Source: Hippophae tibetana
Lineage: Eukaryota > Streptophyta > Magnoliopsida > Rosales > Elaeagnaceae
NCBI GenBank assembly: GCA_037013495.1
Contig: CM072810.1
Coordinates: 33,199,843-33,263,842 of the forward strand
Reading direction: 5' to 3'
Length of the DNA stretch: 64,000 nt
The notes below the pieces were generated by a model, which saw only the letters and a list, made by a program, of their open reading frames with translations, made no database searches and was not told the DNA's origin. The stretch's first letter is position 1, and the number at the start of each line of letters is the position of its first letter. The translations under genes were made by a program, and so were the position numbers. Positions 1 through 13,538 of this stretch are shown piece by piece.

Positions 1-461
1 AAAAAATACATCTAGAACTACGAAATTGACCAAAAATTTTGACCTCTATATCAAGCAAGAGGCTGAAACTTGGAACAAATTCTAATCTTGTTTTTCAAGC
101 ACTATCAACTACTCGTACAATTTGGGTGGACCTATCAGGAAAGAGAAGCACATTGAGAAATTCCTTACTAGCTTACCTTATCATTTTCAAGCAAAAGTTA
201 CCTTGCTTAAATACATGAAAAATCCTTGTGAACTTACTGTTAAATGAATCACTTGGGCAAGTATTCGAACTGCATCACTTGTAACCAATATGTCAGGCAT
301 CCACTTTCGAGGACGGAAAGAGCTTGGCTTTATAGACATCAAGGATAGTGGTCTTAGCGAAAATATTTTTGACACAATTGTTAGGAATGATGACTCTAAT
401 ACCAATGAAGAGAAATGAGATCTACTTTCCCAGAGAGTTACTAAATTTGTTAGATAGAATT

Positions 462-478
462 AACCCTTTTTAGGGGTT
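462..478 (+). other. Small inverted repeat with TTTAGGG core, first of the per-monomer series
   Basis: AACCC (462-466) and GGGTT (474-478) can pair around a short T-rich loop, and the loop side contains TTTAGGG, the plant telomere heptamer, once. The same site recurs in most left-hand monomers. In right-hand monomers it often changes to 'GCCCTTTTTTAGGAGTT', weakening both features. A five-base stem is short, so no function is claimed. Confidence 0.4.
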
Positions 479-877
479 TTGAAAAAAATAATCCCAACTC
501 TAAAATGATTATTTCAATGAATTTAGAGTTGTACTTCTTCAAAACAACATGAAATATTTTGCAGACCACTCATATAAGTATTTGAGCTAAAAAATAAATC
601 TAGAACTACGAAGTTGACCAAAAATTTTGAACTCTATATCAAGCAAGAGGATGAAACATGGAACAAATTCTAATCATGTTTTTCAAACACTATCAACTAC
701 TCCTACAATTTGGGTGGACCTATCTGGAAAGGGAAATAGATTGAGAAATTCCTTACTAGCTTACCTTATCAATTTCAAGCAAACGTAACCTTGCTTAAAT
801 ACATAAAAAATCCTTGCGAACTTATTGTTAAATGAATCACTTGGGCAAGTATTCGAACTGCATCACTTGTATCCAAT

Positions 878-1141
878 ATGTCAGCCATCTACTTTCGAGG
901 ATGGAAAGAGCTTGGCTTTATAGACATCAAGGATAGTGGTCTTAGCGATGATCTTTTGGACACAATTGTTAGAAATGATGACTCTAACACCAATGAAGAG
1001 AATGGGATCTACTTTCCCAGAGATTTACTAAATTTCTTAGATAGAATTAGCCCTTTTTTAGGGGTTGTAGAAAAACATAATACGAGCTCTAAAATGATTA
1101 TTTCAATGAATTTAGAGTTGTACTTCTTCCAAACAACATGA
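878..1141 (+). pseudogene. 87-codon open stretch of the class-A monomer (gag-relic back half)
   Basis: Monomer M2 carries an open stretch starting 'MSAIYFRGWKELGFIDIKD' and ending 'MNLELYFFQTT'. The same stretch recurs at 5587-5850, 7941-8204, 10295-10558, 19129-19392, 22072-22335, 27371-27634, 32670-32933, 49748-50011 and 50925-51188 with very few residue changes, always in the same HOR position. I recognise no catalytic motif, signal peptide or membrane segment. It reads the back half of the gag-derived monomer and has no promoter or context suggesting a gene. Its persistence follows from array homogenisation. It is useful mainly as a marker of monomer class A. Confidence 0.55.
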
Positions 1142-4100
1142 AATATTTGGTAGACCACTCATATAGGTATTTGAGCTAAAAAATAAATCTAGAACTACGA
1201 AATTGACCAAAAATTTTGACCTCTATATCAAGCAAGAGGCTGAAACTTGGAACAAATTCTAATCTTGTTTTTCAAACACTATCAACTACTCGTACAATTT
1301 GGGTGGACCTATCAGGAAAGAGAAGTACATTGAGAAATTCCTTACTAGCTTACCTTATCATTTTCAAGCAAAAGTTACCTTGCTTAAATACATGAAATAT
1401 CCTTGTGAACTTACTGTTAAATGAATCACTTGGGCAAGTATTCGAACTGCATCACTTGTAACCAATATGTCAGGCATCCACTTTCGAGGACGGAAAGAGC
1501 TTGGCTTTATAGACATCAAGGATAGTGGTCTTAGCGAAAATCTTTTTGACACAATTGTTAGAAATGATGACCCTAATACCAATGAAGAGAAATGGGATCT
1601 ACTTTCCCAGAGAGTTACCAAATTTCTTAGATATAATTAACCCTTTTTAGGTGTTTTGGAAAAAAATAATCCGAGCTCCAAAATGATTATTTCAATGAAT
1701 TTAGAGTTGTACTTCTTCCGAACAACATGAAATATTTGGTAGACCACTCATATAGGTATTTGAGCTAAAAAATAAATCTAGAACTACGAAATTGACCAAA
1801 ATTTTTGACCTCTATATCAAGCAAGAGGCTGAAACTTGGAACAAATTCTAATCATGTTTTTCAAACATTATCAACTACTCGTACAATTTGGGTGGATCTA
1901 TTAGGAAAGAGAAGTACATTGAGAAATTCCTTACTAGCTTACCTTATAATTTTCAAGCAAAAGTTACCTTGCTTAAATACATGAAAAATCCTTGTGAACT
2001 TACTGTTAAATGAATCACTTGGGCAAGTATTCGAACTGCATCACTTGTAACCAATATGTCAGCCATCCACTTTCGAGGAAGGAAAGAGCTTTGCTTTATA
2101 GACATCAAGGATAGTGGTCTTAGCGAAAATCTTTTTGACACAATTGTTAGAAATGATGACTCTAATACCAATGAAGAGAAATGGGATCTACTTTCCCAGA
2201 GAGTTACTAAATTTCTTCGATAGAATTAACCCTTTTTAGGGGTTTTAGAAAAAAATAATCCGAGCTCCAAAATGTTTATTTCAATGAAGTTAGAGTTGTA
2301 CTTCTTATAAACAACATGAAATATTTTGCAGACCACTCATATAAGTATTTGAGCTAAAAAATAAATCTAGAACTACGAAGTTGACCAAAAATATTGAACT
2401 CTATATCAAGCAAGAGGATGAAACTTGGAACAAATTCTAATCATGTTTTTCAAACACTATCAACTACTCGTACAATTTGGGTGGACCTATGAGGAAAGAG
2501 AAGCACATTGAGAAATTCCTTACTAGCTTACCTTATCATTTTCAAGCAAAAGTTACCTTGCTTAAATACATGAAAAATCCTTGTGAACTTACTGTTAAAT
2601 GAATCACTTGGGCAAGTATTCGAACTGCATCACTTGTAACCAATATGTCAGGCATCCACTTTCGAGGACGGAAAGAGCTTGGCTTTATAGACATCAAGGA
2701 TAGTGGTCTTAGCGAAAATCTTTTTGACACAATTGTTAGGAATGATGACTCTAATACCAATGAAGAGAAATGAGATCTACTTTCCTAGAGAGTTACTGAA
2801 TTTGTTAGGTAGAATTAACCCTTTTTAGGGGTTTTGAAAAAAATAATCCGAGCTCTAAAATGATTATTTCAATGAATTTAGAGTTGTACTTCTTCAAAAC
2901 AACATGAAATATTTTGCAGACCACTCATATAAGTATTTGAGCTAAAAAATAAATCTAGAACTACGAAGTTGACCAAAAATTTTGAACTCTATATCAAGCA
3001 AGAGGATGAAACTTGGAACAAATTCTAATCATGTTTTTCAAACACTATCAACTACTCGTACAATTTGGGTGGACCTATCAGGAAAGAGAAGTACATTGAG
3101 AAATTCCTTACATACTTACCTTATCATTTTCAAGTAAAAGTTACCTTGCTTAAATACATGAAAAATCCTTGTGAACTTACTGTTAAATGAATCACTTGCG
3201 CAAGTATTCGAACTGCATCACTTGTAACCAATATGTCAGCCATCCACTTTCGAGGACGGAAAGAGCTTGGCTTTATAGACATCAAGGATAGTGGTCTTAG
3301 CGAAAATATTTTTGACACAATTGTTAGAAATGATGACTCTAATACCAATGAAGAGAAATGGGATCTACTTTCCCAGAGAGTTACTAAATTTCTTCGATAG
3401 AATTAACCCATTTTAGGGGTTTTAGAAAAAAATAATCCGAGCTCCAAAATGTTTATTTCAATGAAGTTAGAGTTGTACTTCTTCCAAACAACATGAAATA
3501 TTTTGCAGACCACTCATATAAGTATTTGAGCTAAAAAATAAATCTAGAACTACGAAGTTGACCAAAAATATTGAACTCTATATCAAGCAAGAGGATGAAA
3601 CTTGGAACAAATTCTAATCATGTTTTTCAAACACTATCAACTACTTCTACAAATTGGGTGGACCAATCTGGAAAGGGAAATAGATTGAGAAATTCCTTAC
3701 TAGCTTACCTTATCATTTTCAAGCAAAAGTAACCATGCTTAAATACATAAAAAATCCTTGCGAACTTACTGTTAAATGAATCACTTGGGCAAGTATTCGA
3801 ACTGCATCACTTGTATCCAATATGTCAGCCATCCACTTTCGAGGACGGAAAGAGCTTGGCTTTATAGACATCAAGGATAGTGGTCTTAGCGAAAATATTT
3901 TTGACACAATTGTTAGAAATGATGACTCTAATACCAATGAAGAGAAATGGGATCTACTTTCCCAGAGAGTTACTAAATTTCTTCGATAGAATTAACCCTT
4001 TTTAGGGGTTTTAGAAAAATATAATCCGAGCTCCAAAATGATTATTTCAATGAATTTAGAGTTGTACTTCTTCCAAACAACATGAAATATTTTGTAGACC

Positions 4101-4709
4101 ACTCTTATAGATATTTGAGTTCAAAATAAACCTAGAACTACGAAGTTGACCAAAAATATTGAACTCTATATCAAGCAAGAGGACGAAACTTTGAATAAAT
4201 TCTAATCATGTTTTTCAAACATTATCAACTACTCGTACAATTTGGGTGGACCTATCAAGAAAGAGAAGTAGATTGAGAAGTTCCTAACTAGCTTACCTTA
4301 TCATTTTCAAGCAAAAGTTACCTTGCTTAAATACATGAAAAATCCTTGTGAACTTACTATTAAATGAATCACTTGGGCAAGTATTCGAACAGCATCACTT
4401 GTAACCAATATGTCAGCCATGCACTTTCGAGGATGGAAAGAGCCTGCCTTTATAGACATCAAGGATTGTGGTCTTAGTGAAGATCTTTTTGGCACAATTG
4501 TTAGGAATGATGACTCTAATACAAATGTAGAGAAATGGGATCTACTTTCCTTGAGATTTACTAAATTTCTTAGATAGAATTAACCCTTTTTTAGGGGTTT
4601 TAGAAAAAAATAATCCGGGCTCTAAAATGATTATTTCAATGAATTTAGAGTTGTACTTCTTCCAAACAACATGAAATATTTGGTAGACCACTCATATAGG
4701 AATTTAGCT

Positions 4710-7063
4710 AAAAAATACATCTAGAACTACGAAATTGACCAAAAATTTTGACCTCTATATCAAGCAAGAGGCTGAAACTTGGAACAAATTCTAATCTTGT
4801 TTTTCAAGCACTATCAACTACTCGTACAATTTGGGTGGACCTATCAGGAAAGAGAAGCACATTGAGAAATTCCTTACTAGCTTACCTTATCATTTTCAAG
4901 CAAAAGTTACCTTGCTTAAATACATGAAAAATCCTTGTGAACTTACTGTTAAATGAATCACTTGGGCAAGTATTCGAACTGCATCACTTGTAACCAATAT
5001 GTCAGGCATCCACTTTCGAGGACGGAAAGAGCTTGGCTTTATAGACATCAAGGATAGTGGTCTTAGCGAAAATATTTTTGACACAATTGTTAGGAATGAT
5101 GACTCTAATACCAATGAAGAGAAATGAGATCTACTTTCCCAGAGAGTTACTAAATTTGTTAGATAGAATTAACCCTTTTTAGGGGTTTTGAAAAAAATAA
5201 TCCCAACTCTAAAATGATTATTTCAATGAATTTAGAGTTGTACTTCTTCAAAACAACATGAAATATTTTGCAGACCACTCATATAAGTATTTGAGCTAAA
5301 AAATAAATCTAGAACTACGAAGTTGACCAAAAATTTTGAACTCTATATCAAGCAAGAGGATGAAACATGGAACAAATTCTAATCATGTTTTTCAAACACT
5401 ATCAACTACTCCTACAATTTGGGTGGACCTATCTGGAAAGGGAAATAGATTGAGAAATTCCTTACTAGCTTACCTTATCATTTTCAAGCAAACGTAACCT
5501 TGCTTAAATACATAAAAAATCCTTGCGAACTTATTGTTAAATGAATCACTTGGGCAAGTATTCGAACTGCATCACTTGTATCCAATATGTCAGCCATCTA
5601 CTTTCGAGGATGGAAAGAGCTTGGCTTTATAGACATCAAGGATAGTGGTCTTAGCGATGATCTTTTGGACACAATTGTTAGAAATGATGACTCTAACACC
5701 AATGAAGAGAATGGGATCTACTTTCCCAGAGATTTACTAAATTTCTTAGATAGAATTAGCCCTTTTTTAGGGGTTGTAGAAAAACATAATACGAGCTCTA
5801 AAATGATTATTTCAATGAATTTAGAGTTGTACTTCTTCCAAACAACATGAAATATTTGGTAGACCACTCATATAGGTATTTGAGCTAAAAAATAAATCTA
5901 GAACTACGAAATTGACCAAAAATTTTGACCTCTATATCAAGCAAGAGGCTGAAACTTGGAACAAATTCTAATCTTGTTTTTCAAACACTATCAACTACTC
6001 GTACAATTTGGGTGGACCTATCAGGAAAGAGAAGTACATTGAGAAATTCCTTACTAGCTTACCTTATCATTTTCAAGCAAAAGTTACCTTGCTTAAATAC
6101 ATGAAATATCCTTGTGAACTTACTGTTAAATGAATCACTTGGGCAAGTATTCGAACTGCATCACTTGTAACCAATATGTCAGGCATCCACTTTCGAGGAC
6201 GGAAAGAGCTTGGCTTTATAGACATCAAGGATAGTGGTCTTAGCGAAAATCTTTTTGACACAATTGTTAGGAATGATGACTCTAATACCAATGAAGAGAA
6301 ATGAGATCTACTTTCCCAGAGAGTTACTAACTTTCTTAGATAGAATTAACCCTTTTTAGGGGTTTTGGAAAAAAATAATCCGAGCTCCAAAATGATTATT
6401 TCAATGAATTTAGAGTTGTACTTCTTCCGAACAACATGAAATATTTGGTAGACCACTCATATAGGTATTTGAGCTAAAAAATAAATCTAGAACTACGAAA
6501 TTGACCAAAATTTTTGACCTCTATATCAAGCAAGAGGCTGAAACTTGGAACAAATTCTAATCATGTTTTTCAAACATTATCAACTACTCGTACAATTTGG
6601 GTGGATCTATTAGGAAAGAGAAGTACATTGAGAAATTCCTTACTAGCTTACCTTATAATTTCAAGCAAAAGTTACCTTGCTTAAATACATGAAAAATCCT
6701 TGTGAACTTACTATTAAATGAATCACTTGGGCAAGTATTCGAACTGCATCACTTGTAACCAATATGTCAGCCATCCACTTTCGAGGAAGGAAAGAGCTTT
6801 GCTTTATAGACATCAAGGATAGTGGTCTTAGCGAAAATCTTTTTGACACAATTGTTAGAAATGATGACTCTAATACCAATGAAGAGAAATGGGATCTACT
6901 TTCCCAAAGAGTTACTAAATTTCTTCGATAGAATTAACCCTTTTTAGGGGTTTTAGAAAAAAATAATCCGAGCTCCAAAATGTTTATTTCAATGAAGTTA
7001 GAGTTGTACTTCTTCCAAACAACATGAAATATTTTGCAGACCACTCATATAAGTATTTGAGCT
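4710..7063 (+). repeat. 4-monomer HOR, copy 1 (M9-M12)
   Basis: Monomers start at 4710, 5298, 5887 and 6476. The unit corresponds to M1-M4 of the preceding block. It is the first of three successive 2354 bp copies. M9 begins AAAAAATACA as M1 does, whereas the corresponding monomer of copies 2 and 3 has an M7-like front half, so copy 1 is the ancestral-looking version. Confidence 0.85.
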
Positions 7064-9417
7064 AAAAAATAAATCTAGAACTACGAAGTTGACCAAAAAT
7101 ATTGAACTCTATATCAAGCAAGAGGATGAAACTTGGAACAAATTCTAATCATGTTTTTCAAACACTATCAACTACTTCTACAAATTGGGTGGACCAATCT
7201 GGAAAGGGAAATAGATTGAGAAATTCCTTACTAGCTTACCTTATCATTTTCAAGCAAAAGTAACCTTGCTTAAATACATAAAAAATCCTTGTGAACTTAC
7301 TGTTAAATGAATCACTTGGGCAAGTATTCGAACTGCATCACTTGTAACCAATATGTCAGGCATCCACTTTCGAGGACGGAAAGAGCTTGGCTTTATAGAC
7401 ATCAAGGATAGTGGTCTTAGCGAAAATATTTTTGACACAATTGTTAGGAATGATGACTCTAATACCAATGAAGAGAAATGAGATCTACTTTCCCAGAGAG
7501 TTACTAAATTTGTTAGATAGAATTAACCCTTTTTAGGGGTTTTGAAAAAAATAATCCCAACTCTAAAATGATTATTTCAATGAATTTAGAGTTGTACTTC
7601 TTCAAAACAACATGAAATATTTTGCAGACCACTCATATAAGTATTTGAGCTAAAAAATAAATCTAGAACTACGAAGTTGACCAAAAATTTTGAACTCTAT
7701 ATCAAGCAAGAGGATGAAACATGGAACAAATTCTAATCATGTTTTTCAAACACTATCAACTACTCCTACAATTTGGGTGGACCTATCTGGAAAGGGAAAT
7801 AGATTGAGAAATTCCTTACTAGCTTACCTTATCATTTTCAAGCAAACGTAACCTTGCTTAAATACATAAAAAATCCTTGCGAACTTATTGTTAAATGAAT
7901 CACTTGGGCAAGTATTCGAACTGCATCACTTGTATCCAATATGTCAGCCATCTACTTTCGAGGATGGAAAGAGCTTGGCTTTATAGACATCAAGGATAGT
8001 GGTCTTAGCGATGATCTTTTGGACACAATTGTTAGAAATGATGACTCTAACACCAATGAAAAGAATGGGATCTACTTTCCCAGAGATTTACTAAATTTCT
8101 TAGATAGAATTAGCCCTTTTTTAGGGGTTGTAGAAAAACATAATACGAGCTCTAAAATGATTATTTCAATGAATTTAGAGTTGTACTTCTTCCAAACAAC
8201 ATGAAATATTTGGTAGACCACTCATATAGGTATTTGAGCTAAAAAATAAATCTAGAACTACGAAATTGACCAAAAATTTTGACCTCTATATCAAGCAAGA
8301 GGCTGAAACTTGGAACAAATTCTAATCTTGTTTTTCAAACACTATCAACTACTCGTACAATTTGGGTGGACCTATCAGGAAAGAGAAGTACATTGAGAAA
8401 TTCCTTACTAGCTTACCTTATCATTTTCAAGCAAAAGTTACCTTGCTTAAATACATGAAATATCCTTGTGAACTTACTGTTAAATGAATCACTTGGGCAA
8501 GTATTCGAACTGCATCACTTGTAACCAATATGTCAGGCATCCACTTTCGAGGACGGAAAGAGCTTGGCTTTATAGACATCAAGGATAGTGGTCTTAGCGA
8601 AAATCTTTTTGACACAATTGTTAGGAATGATGACTCTAATACCAATGAAGAGAAATGAGATCTACTTTCCCAGAGAGTTACTAAATTTCTTAGATAGAAT
8701 TAACCCTTTTTAGGGGTTTTGGAAAAAAATAATCCGAGCTCCAAAATGATTATTTCAATGAATTTAGAGTTGTACTTCTTCCGAACAACATGAAATATTT
8801 GGTAGACCACTCATATAGGTATTTGAGCTAAAAAATAAATCTAGAACTACGAAATTGACCAAAATTTTTGACCTCTATATCAAGCAGGAGGCTGAAACTT
8901 GGAACAAATTCTAATCATGTTTTTCAAACATTATCAACTACTCGTACAATTTGGGTGGATCTATTAGGAAAGAGAAGTACATTGAGAAATTCCTTACTAG
9001 CTTACCTTATAATTTCAAGCAAAAGTTACCTTGCTTAAATACATGAAAAATCCTTGTGAACTTACTATTAAATGAATCACTTGGGCAAGTATTCGAACTG
9101 CATCACTTGTAACCAATATGTCAGCCATCCACTTTCGAGGAAGGAAAGAGCTTTGCTTTATAGACATCAAGGATAGTGGTCTTAGCGAAAATCTTTTTGA
9201 CACAATTGTTAGAAATGATGACTCTAATACCAATGAAGAGAAATGGGATCTACTTTCCCAAAGAGTTACTAAATTTCTTCGATAGAATTAACCCTTTTTA
9301 GGGGTTTTAGAAAAAAATAATCCGAGCTCCAAAATGTTTATTTCAATGAAGTTAGAGTTGTACTTCTTCCAAACAACATGAAATATTTTGCAGACCACTC
9401 ATATAAGTATTTGAGCT
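7064..9417 (+). repeat. 4-monomer HOR, copy 2 (M13-M16)
   Basis: Monomers start at 7064, 7652, 8241 and 8830. M13 is a hybrid. Its front half matches M7 ('ACTTCTACAAATTGGG', 'ACATAAAAAATCC') and its back half matches M9 ('GTAACCAATATGTCAGGCAT'), with the switch between about 7275 and 7292. From M14 on it tracks copy 1 at an offset of 2354 bp with only a few differences. Confidence 0.88.
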
Positions 9418-11771
9418 AAAAAATAAATCTAGAACTACGAAGTTGACCAAAAATATTGAACTCTATATCAAGCAAGAGGATGAAACTTGGAACAAATTCT
9501 AATCATGTTTTTCAAACACTATCAACTACTTCTACAAATTGGGTGGACCAATCTGGAAAGGGAAATAGATTGAGAAATTCCTTACTAGCTTACCTTATCA
9601 TTTTCAAGCAAAAGTAACCTTGCTTAAATACATAAAAAATCCTTGTGAACTTACTGTTAAATGAATCACTTGGGCAAGTATTCGAACTGCATCACTTGTA
9701 ACCAATATGTCAGGCATCCACTTTCGAGGACGGAAAGAGCTTGGCTTTATAGACATCAAGGATAGTGGTCTTAGCGAAAATATTTTTGACACAATTGTTA
9801 GGAATGATGACTCTAATACCAATGAAGAGAAATGAGATCTACTTTCCCAGAGAGTTACTAAATTTGTTAGATAGAATTAACCCTTTTTAGGGGTTTTGAA
9901 AAAAATAATCCCAACTCTAAAATGATTATTTCAATGAATTTAGAGTTGTACTTCTTCAAAACAACATGAAATATTTTGCAGACCACTCATATAAGTATTT
10001 GAGCTAAAAAATAAATCTAGAACTACGAAGTTGACCAAAAATTTTGAACTCTATATCAAGCAAGAGGATGAAACATGGAACAAATTCTAATCATGTTTTT
10101 CAAACACTATCAACTACTCCTACAATTTGGGTGGACCTATCTGGAAAGGGAAATAGATTGAGAAATTCCTTACTAGCTTACCTTATCATTTTCAAGCAAA
10201 CGTAACCTTGCTTAAATACATAAAAAATCCTTGCGAACTTATTGTTAAATGAATCACTTGGGCAAGTATTCGAACTGCATCACTTGTATCCAATATGTCA
10301 GCCATCTACTTTCGAGGATGGAAAGAGCTTGGCTTTATAGACATCAAGGATAGTGGTCTTAGCGATGATCTTTTGGACACAATTGTTAGAAATGATGACT
10401 CTAACACCAATGAAAAGAATGGGATCTACTTTCCCAGAGATTTACTAAATTTCTTAGATAGAATTAGCCCTTTTTTAGGGGTTGTAGAAAAACATAATAC
10501 GAGCTCTAAAATGATTATTTCAATGAATTTAGAGTTGTACTTCTTCCAAACAACATGAAATATTTGGTAGACCACTCATATAGGTATTTGAGCTAAAAAA
10601 TAAATCTAGAACTACGAAATTGACCAAAAATTTTGACCTCTATATCAAGCAAGAGGCTGAAACTTGGAACAAATTCTAATCTTGTTTTTCAAACACTATC
10701 AACTACTCGTACAATTTGGGTGGACCTATCAGGAAAGAGAAGTACATTGAGAAATTCCTTACTAGCTTACCTTATCATTTTCAAGCAAAAGTTACCTTGC
10801 TTAAATACATGAAATATCCTTGTGAACTTACTGTTAAATGAATCACTTGGGCAAGTATTCGAACTGCATCACTTGTAACCAATATGTCAGGCATCCACTT
10901 TCGAGGACGGAAAGAGCTTGGCTTTATAGACATCAAGGATAGTGGTCTTAGCGAAAATCTTTTTGACACAATTGTTAGGAATGATGACTCTAATACCAAT
11001 GAAGAGAAATGAGATCTACTTTCCCAGAGAGTTACTAAATTTCTTAGATAGAATTAACCCTTTTTAGGGGTTTTGGAAAAAAATAATCCGAGCTCCAAAA
11101 TGATTATTTCAATGAATTTAGAGTTGTACTTCTTCCGAACAACATGAAATATTTGGTAGACCACTCATATAGGTATTTGAGCTAAAAAATAAATCTAGAA
11201 CTACGAAATTGACCAAAATTTTTGACCTCTATATCAAGCAGGAGGCTGAAACTTGGAACAAATTCTAATCATGTTTTTCAAACATTATCAACTACTCGTA
11301 CAATTTGGGTGGATCTATTAGGAAAGAGAAGTACATTGAGAAATTCCTTACTAGCTTACCTTATAATTTCAAGCAAAAGTTACCTTGCTTAAATACATGA
11401 AAAATCCTTGTGAACTTACTGTTAAATGAATCACTAGGGCAAGTATTCGAACTGCATCACTTGTAACCAATATGTCAGCCATCCACTTTCGAGGAAGGAA
11501 AGAGCTTTGCTTTATAGACATCAAGGATAGTGGTCTTAGCGAAAATCTTTTTGACACAATTGTTAGAAATGATGACTCTAATACCAATGAAGAGAAATGG
11601 GATCTACTTTCCCAAAGAGTTACTAAATTTCTTCGATAGAATTAACCCTTTTTAGGGGTTTTAGAAAAAAATAATCCGAGCTCCAAAATGTTTATTTCAA
11701 TGAAGTTAGAGTTGTACTTCTTCCAAACAACATGAAATATTTTGCAGACCACTCATATAAGTATTTGAGCT
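9418..11771 (+). repeat. 4-monomer HOR, copy 3 (M17-M20)
   Basis: Monomers start at 9418, 10006, 10595 and 11184. The copy includes the same hybrid first monomer as copy 2 with the same switch point shifted by 2354 bp, so copies 2 and 3 arose by duplicating a unit that was already recombined. They share variants such as 'ACCAATGAAAAGAATGGG' in the second monomer (near 8055 and 10409), which copy 1 lacks. Confidence 0.88.
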
Positions 11772-13538
11772 AAAAAATAAATCTAGAACTACGAAGTTGA
11801 CCAAAAATATTGAACTCTATATCAAGCAAGAGGATGAAACTTGGAACAAATTCTAATCATGTTTTTCAAACACTATCAACTACTTCTACAAATTGGGTGG
11901 ACCAATCTGGAAAGGGAAATAGATTGAGAAATTCCTTACTAGCTTACCTTATCATTTTCAAGCAAAAGTAACCTTGCTTAAATACATAAAAAATCCTTGG
12001 GAACTTACTGTTAAATGAATCACTTGGGCAAGTATTCGAACTGCATCACTTGTATCCAATATGTCAGCCATCCACTTTCGAGGACGGAAAGAGCTTGGCT
12101 TTATAGACATCAAGGATAGTGGTCTTAGCGAAAATATTTTTCACACAATTGTTAGAAATGATGACTCTAATACCAATGAAGAGAAATGGGATCTACTTTC
12201 CCAGAGAGTTACTAAATTTCTTCGATAGAATTAACCCTTTTTAGGGGTTTTAGAAAAAAATAATCCGGGCTCCAAAATGATTATTTCAATGAATTTAGAG
12301 TTGTACTTCTTCCAAACAACATGAAATATTTGGTAGACCACTCATATAGGTATTTGAGCTAAAAAATACATCTAGAACTACGAAATTGACCAAAAATTTT
12401 GACCTCTATATCAAGCAAGAGGCTGAAACTTGGAACAACTTCTAATCTTGTTTTTCAAACATTATCAACTACTCGTACAATTTGGGTGGACCTATTAGGA
12501 AAGAGAAGTACATTGAGAAATTCCTTACTAGCTTACCTTATCATTTTCAAGCAAAAGTTACCTTGCTTAAATACATGAAAAATCCTTGTGAACTTACTGT
12601 TAAATGAATCACTTGGGCAAGTATTCGAACTGCATCACTTGTAACCAATATGTCAGCCATCCACTTTCGAGGAAGGAAAGAGCTTTGCTTTATAGACATC
12701 AAGGATAGTGGTCTTAGCGAAAATCTTTTTGACACAATTGTTAGAAATGATGACTCTAATACCAATGAAGAGAAATGGGATCTACTTTCCCAGAGAGTTA
12801 CCAAATTTCTTAGATATAATTAACCCTTTTTAGGTGTTTTGGAAAAAAATAATCCGAGCTCCAAAATGATTATTTCAATGAATTTAGAGTTGTACTTCTT
12901 CCGAACAACATGAAATATTTGGTAGACCACTCATATAGGTATTTGAGCTAAAAAATAAATCTAGAACTACGAAATTGACCAAAATTTTTGACCTCTATAT
13001 CAAGCAAGAGGCTGAAAATTGGAACAAATTCTAATCATGTTTTTCAAACATTATCAACTACTCGTACAATTTGGGTGGATCTATTAGGAAAGAGAAGTAC
13101 ATTGAGAAATTCCTTACTAGCTTACCTTATAATTTTCAAGCAAAAGTTACCTTGCTTAAATACATGAAAAATCCTTGTGAACTTACTGTTAAATGAATCA
13201 CTTGGGCAAGTATTCGAACTGCATCACTTGTAACCAATATGTCAGCCATCCACTTTCGAGGAAGGAAAGAGCTTTGCTTTATAGACATCAAGGATAGTGG
13301 TCTTAGCGAAAATCTTTTTGACACAATTGTTAGAAATGATGACTCTAATACCAATGAAGAGAAATGGGATCTACTTTCCCAGAGAGTTACTAAATTTCTT
13401 CGATAGAATTAACCCTTTTTAGGGGTTTTAGAAAAAAATAATCCGAGCTCCAAAATGTTTATTTCAATGAAGTTAGAGTTGTACTTCTTCCAAACAACAT
13501 GAAATATTTTGCAGACCACTCATATAAGTATTTGAGCT
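11772..13538 (+). repeat. Diverged first copy of the 3-monomer repeat (M21-M23)
   Basis: Monomers start at 11772, 12361 and 12950. M21 shares 'TTTTTCACACAATTG' (near 12138) and 'CCGGGCTCC' (near 12266) with M24 and M27. M22 begins AAAAAATACA as M25 and M28 do. The rest of M22 and M23 belongs to other variant classes, so this is a related but partly replaced trimer 1767 bp before the next one. Confidence 0.7.

Larger units (their letters stand above)
1..4709 (+). repeat. 8-monomer block M1-M8
   Basis: Monomer starts are 1, 589, 1178, 1767, 2356, 2944, 3533 and about 4122. The eight units are distinguishable by diagnostic variants. M1 begins AAAAAATACA and carries 'TTTTTCAAGCACTATC'. M2 has the 87-codon open stretch. 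M8 is the most divergent and begins 'GTTCAAAATAAACC'. M9-M12 then restart the M1-M4 series at an offset of 4709 bp with near identity, so the block is an 8-monomer higher-order unit followed by a partial second copy. M5-M8 recur only much further right, around 15.9-18.25 kb. Confidence 0.85.
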
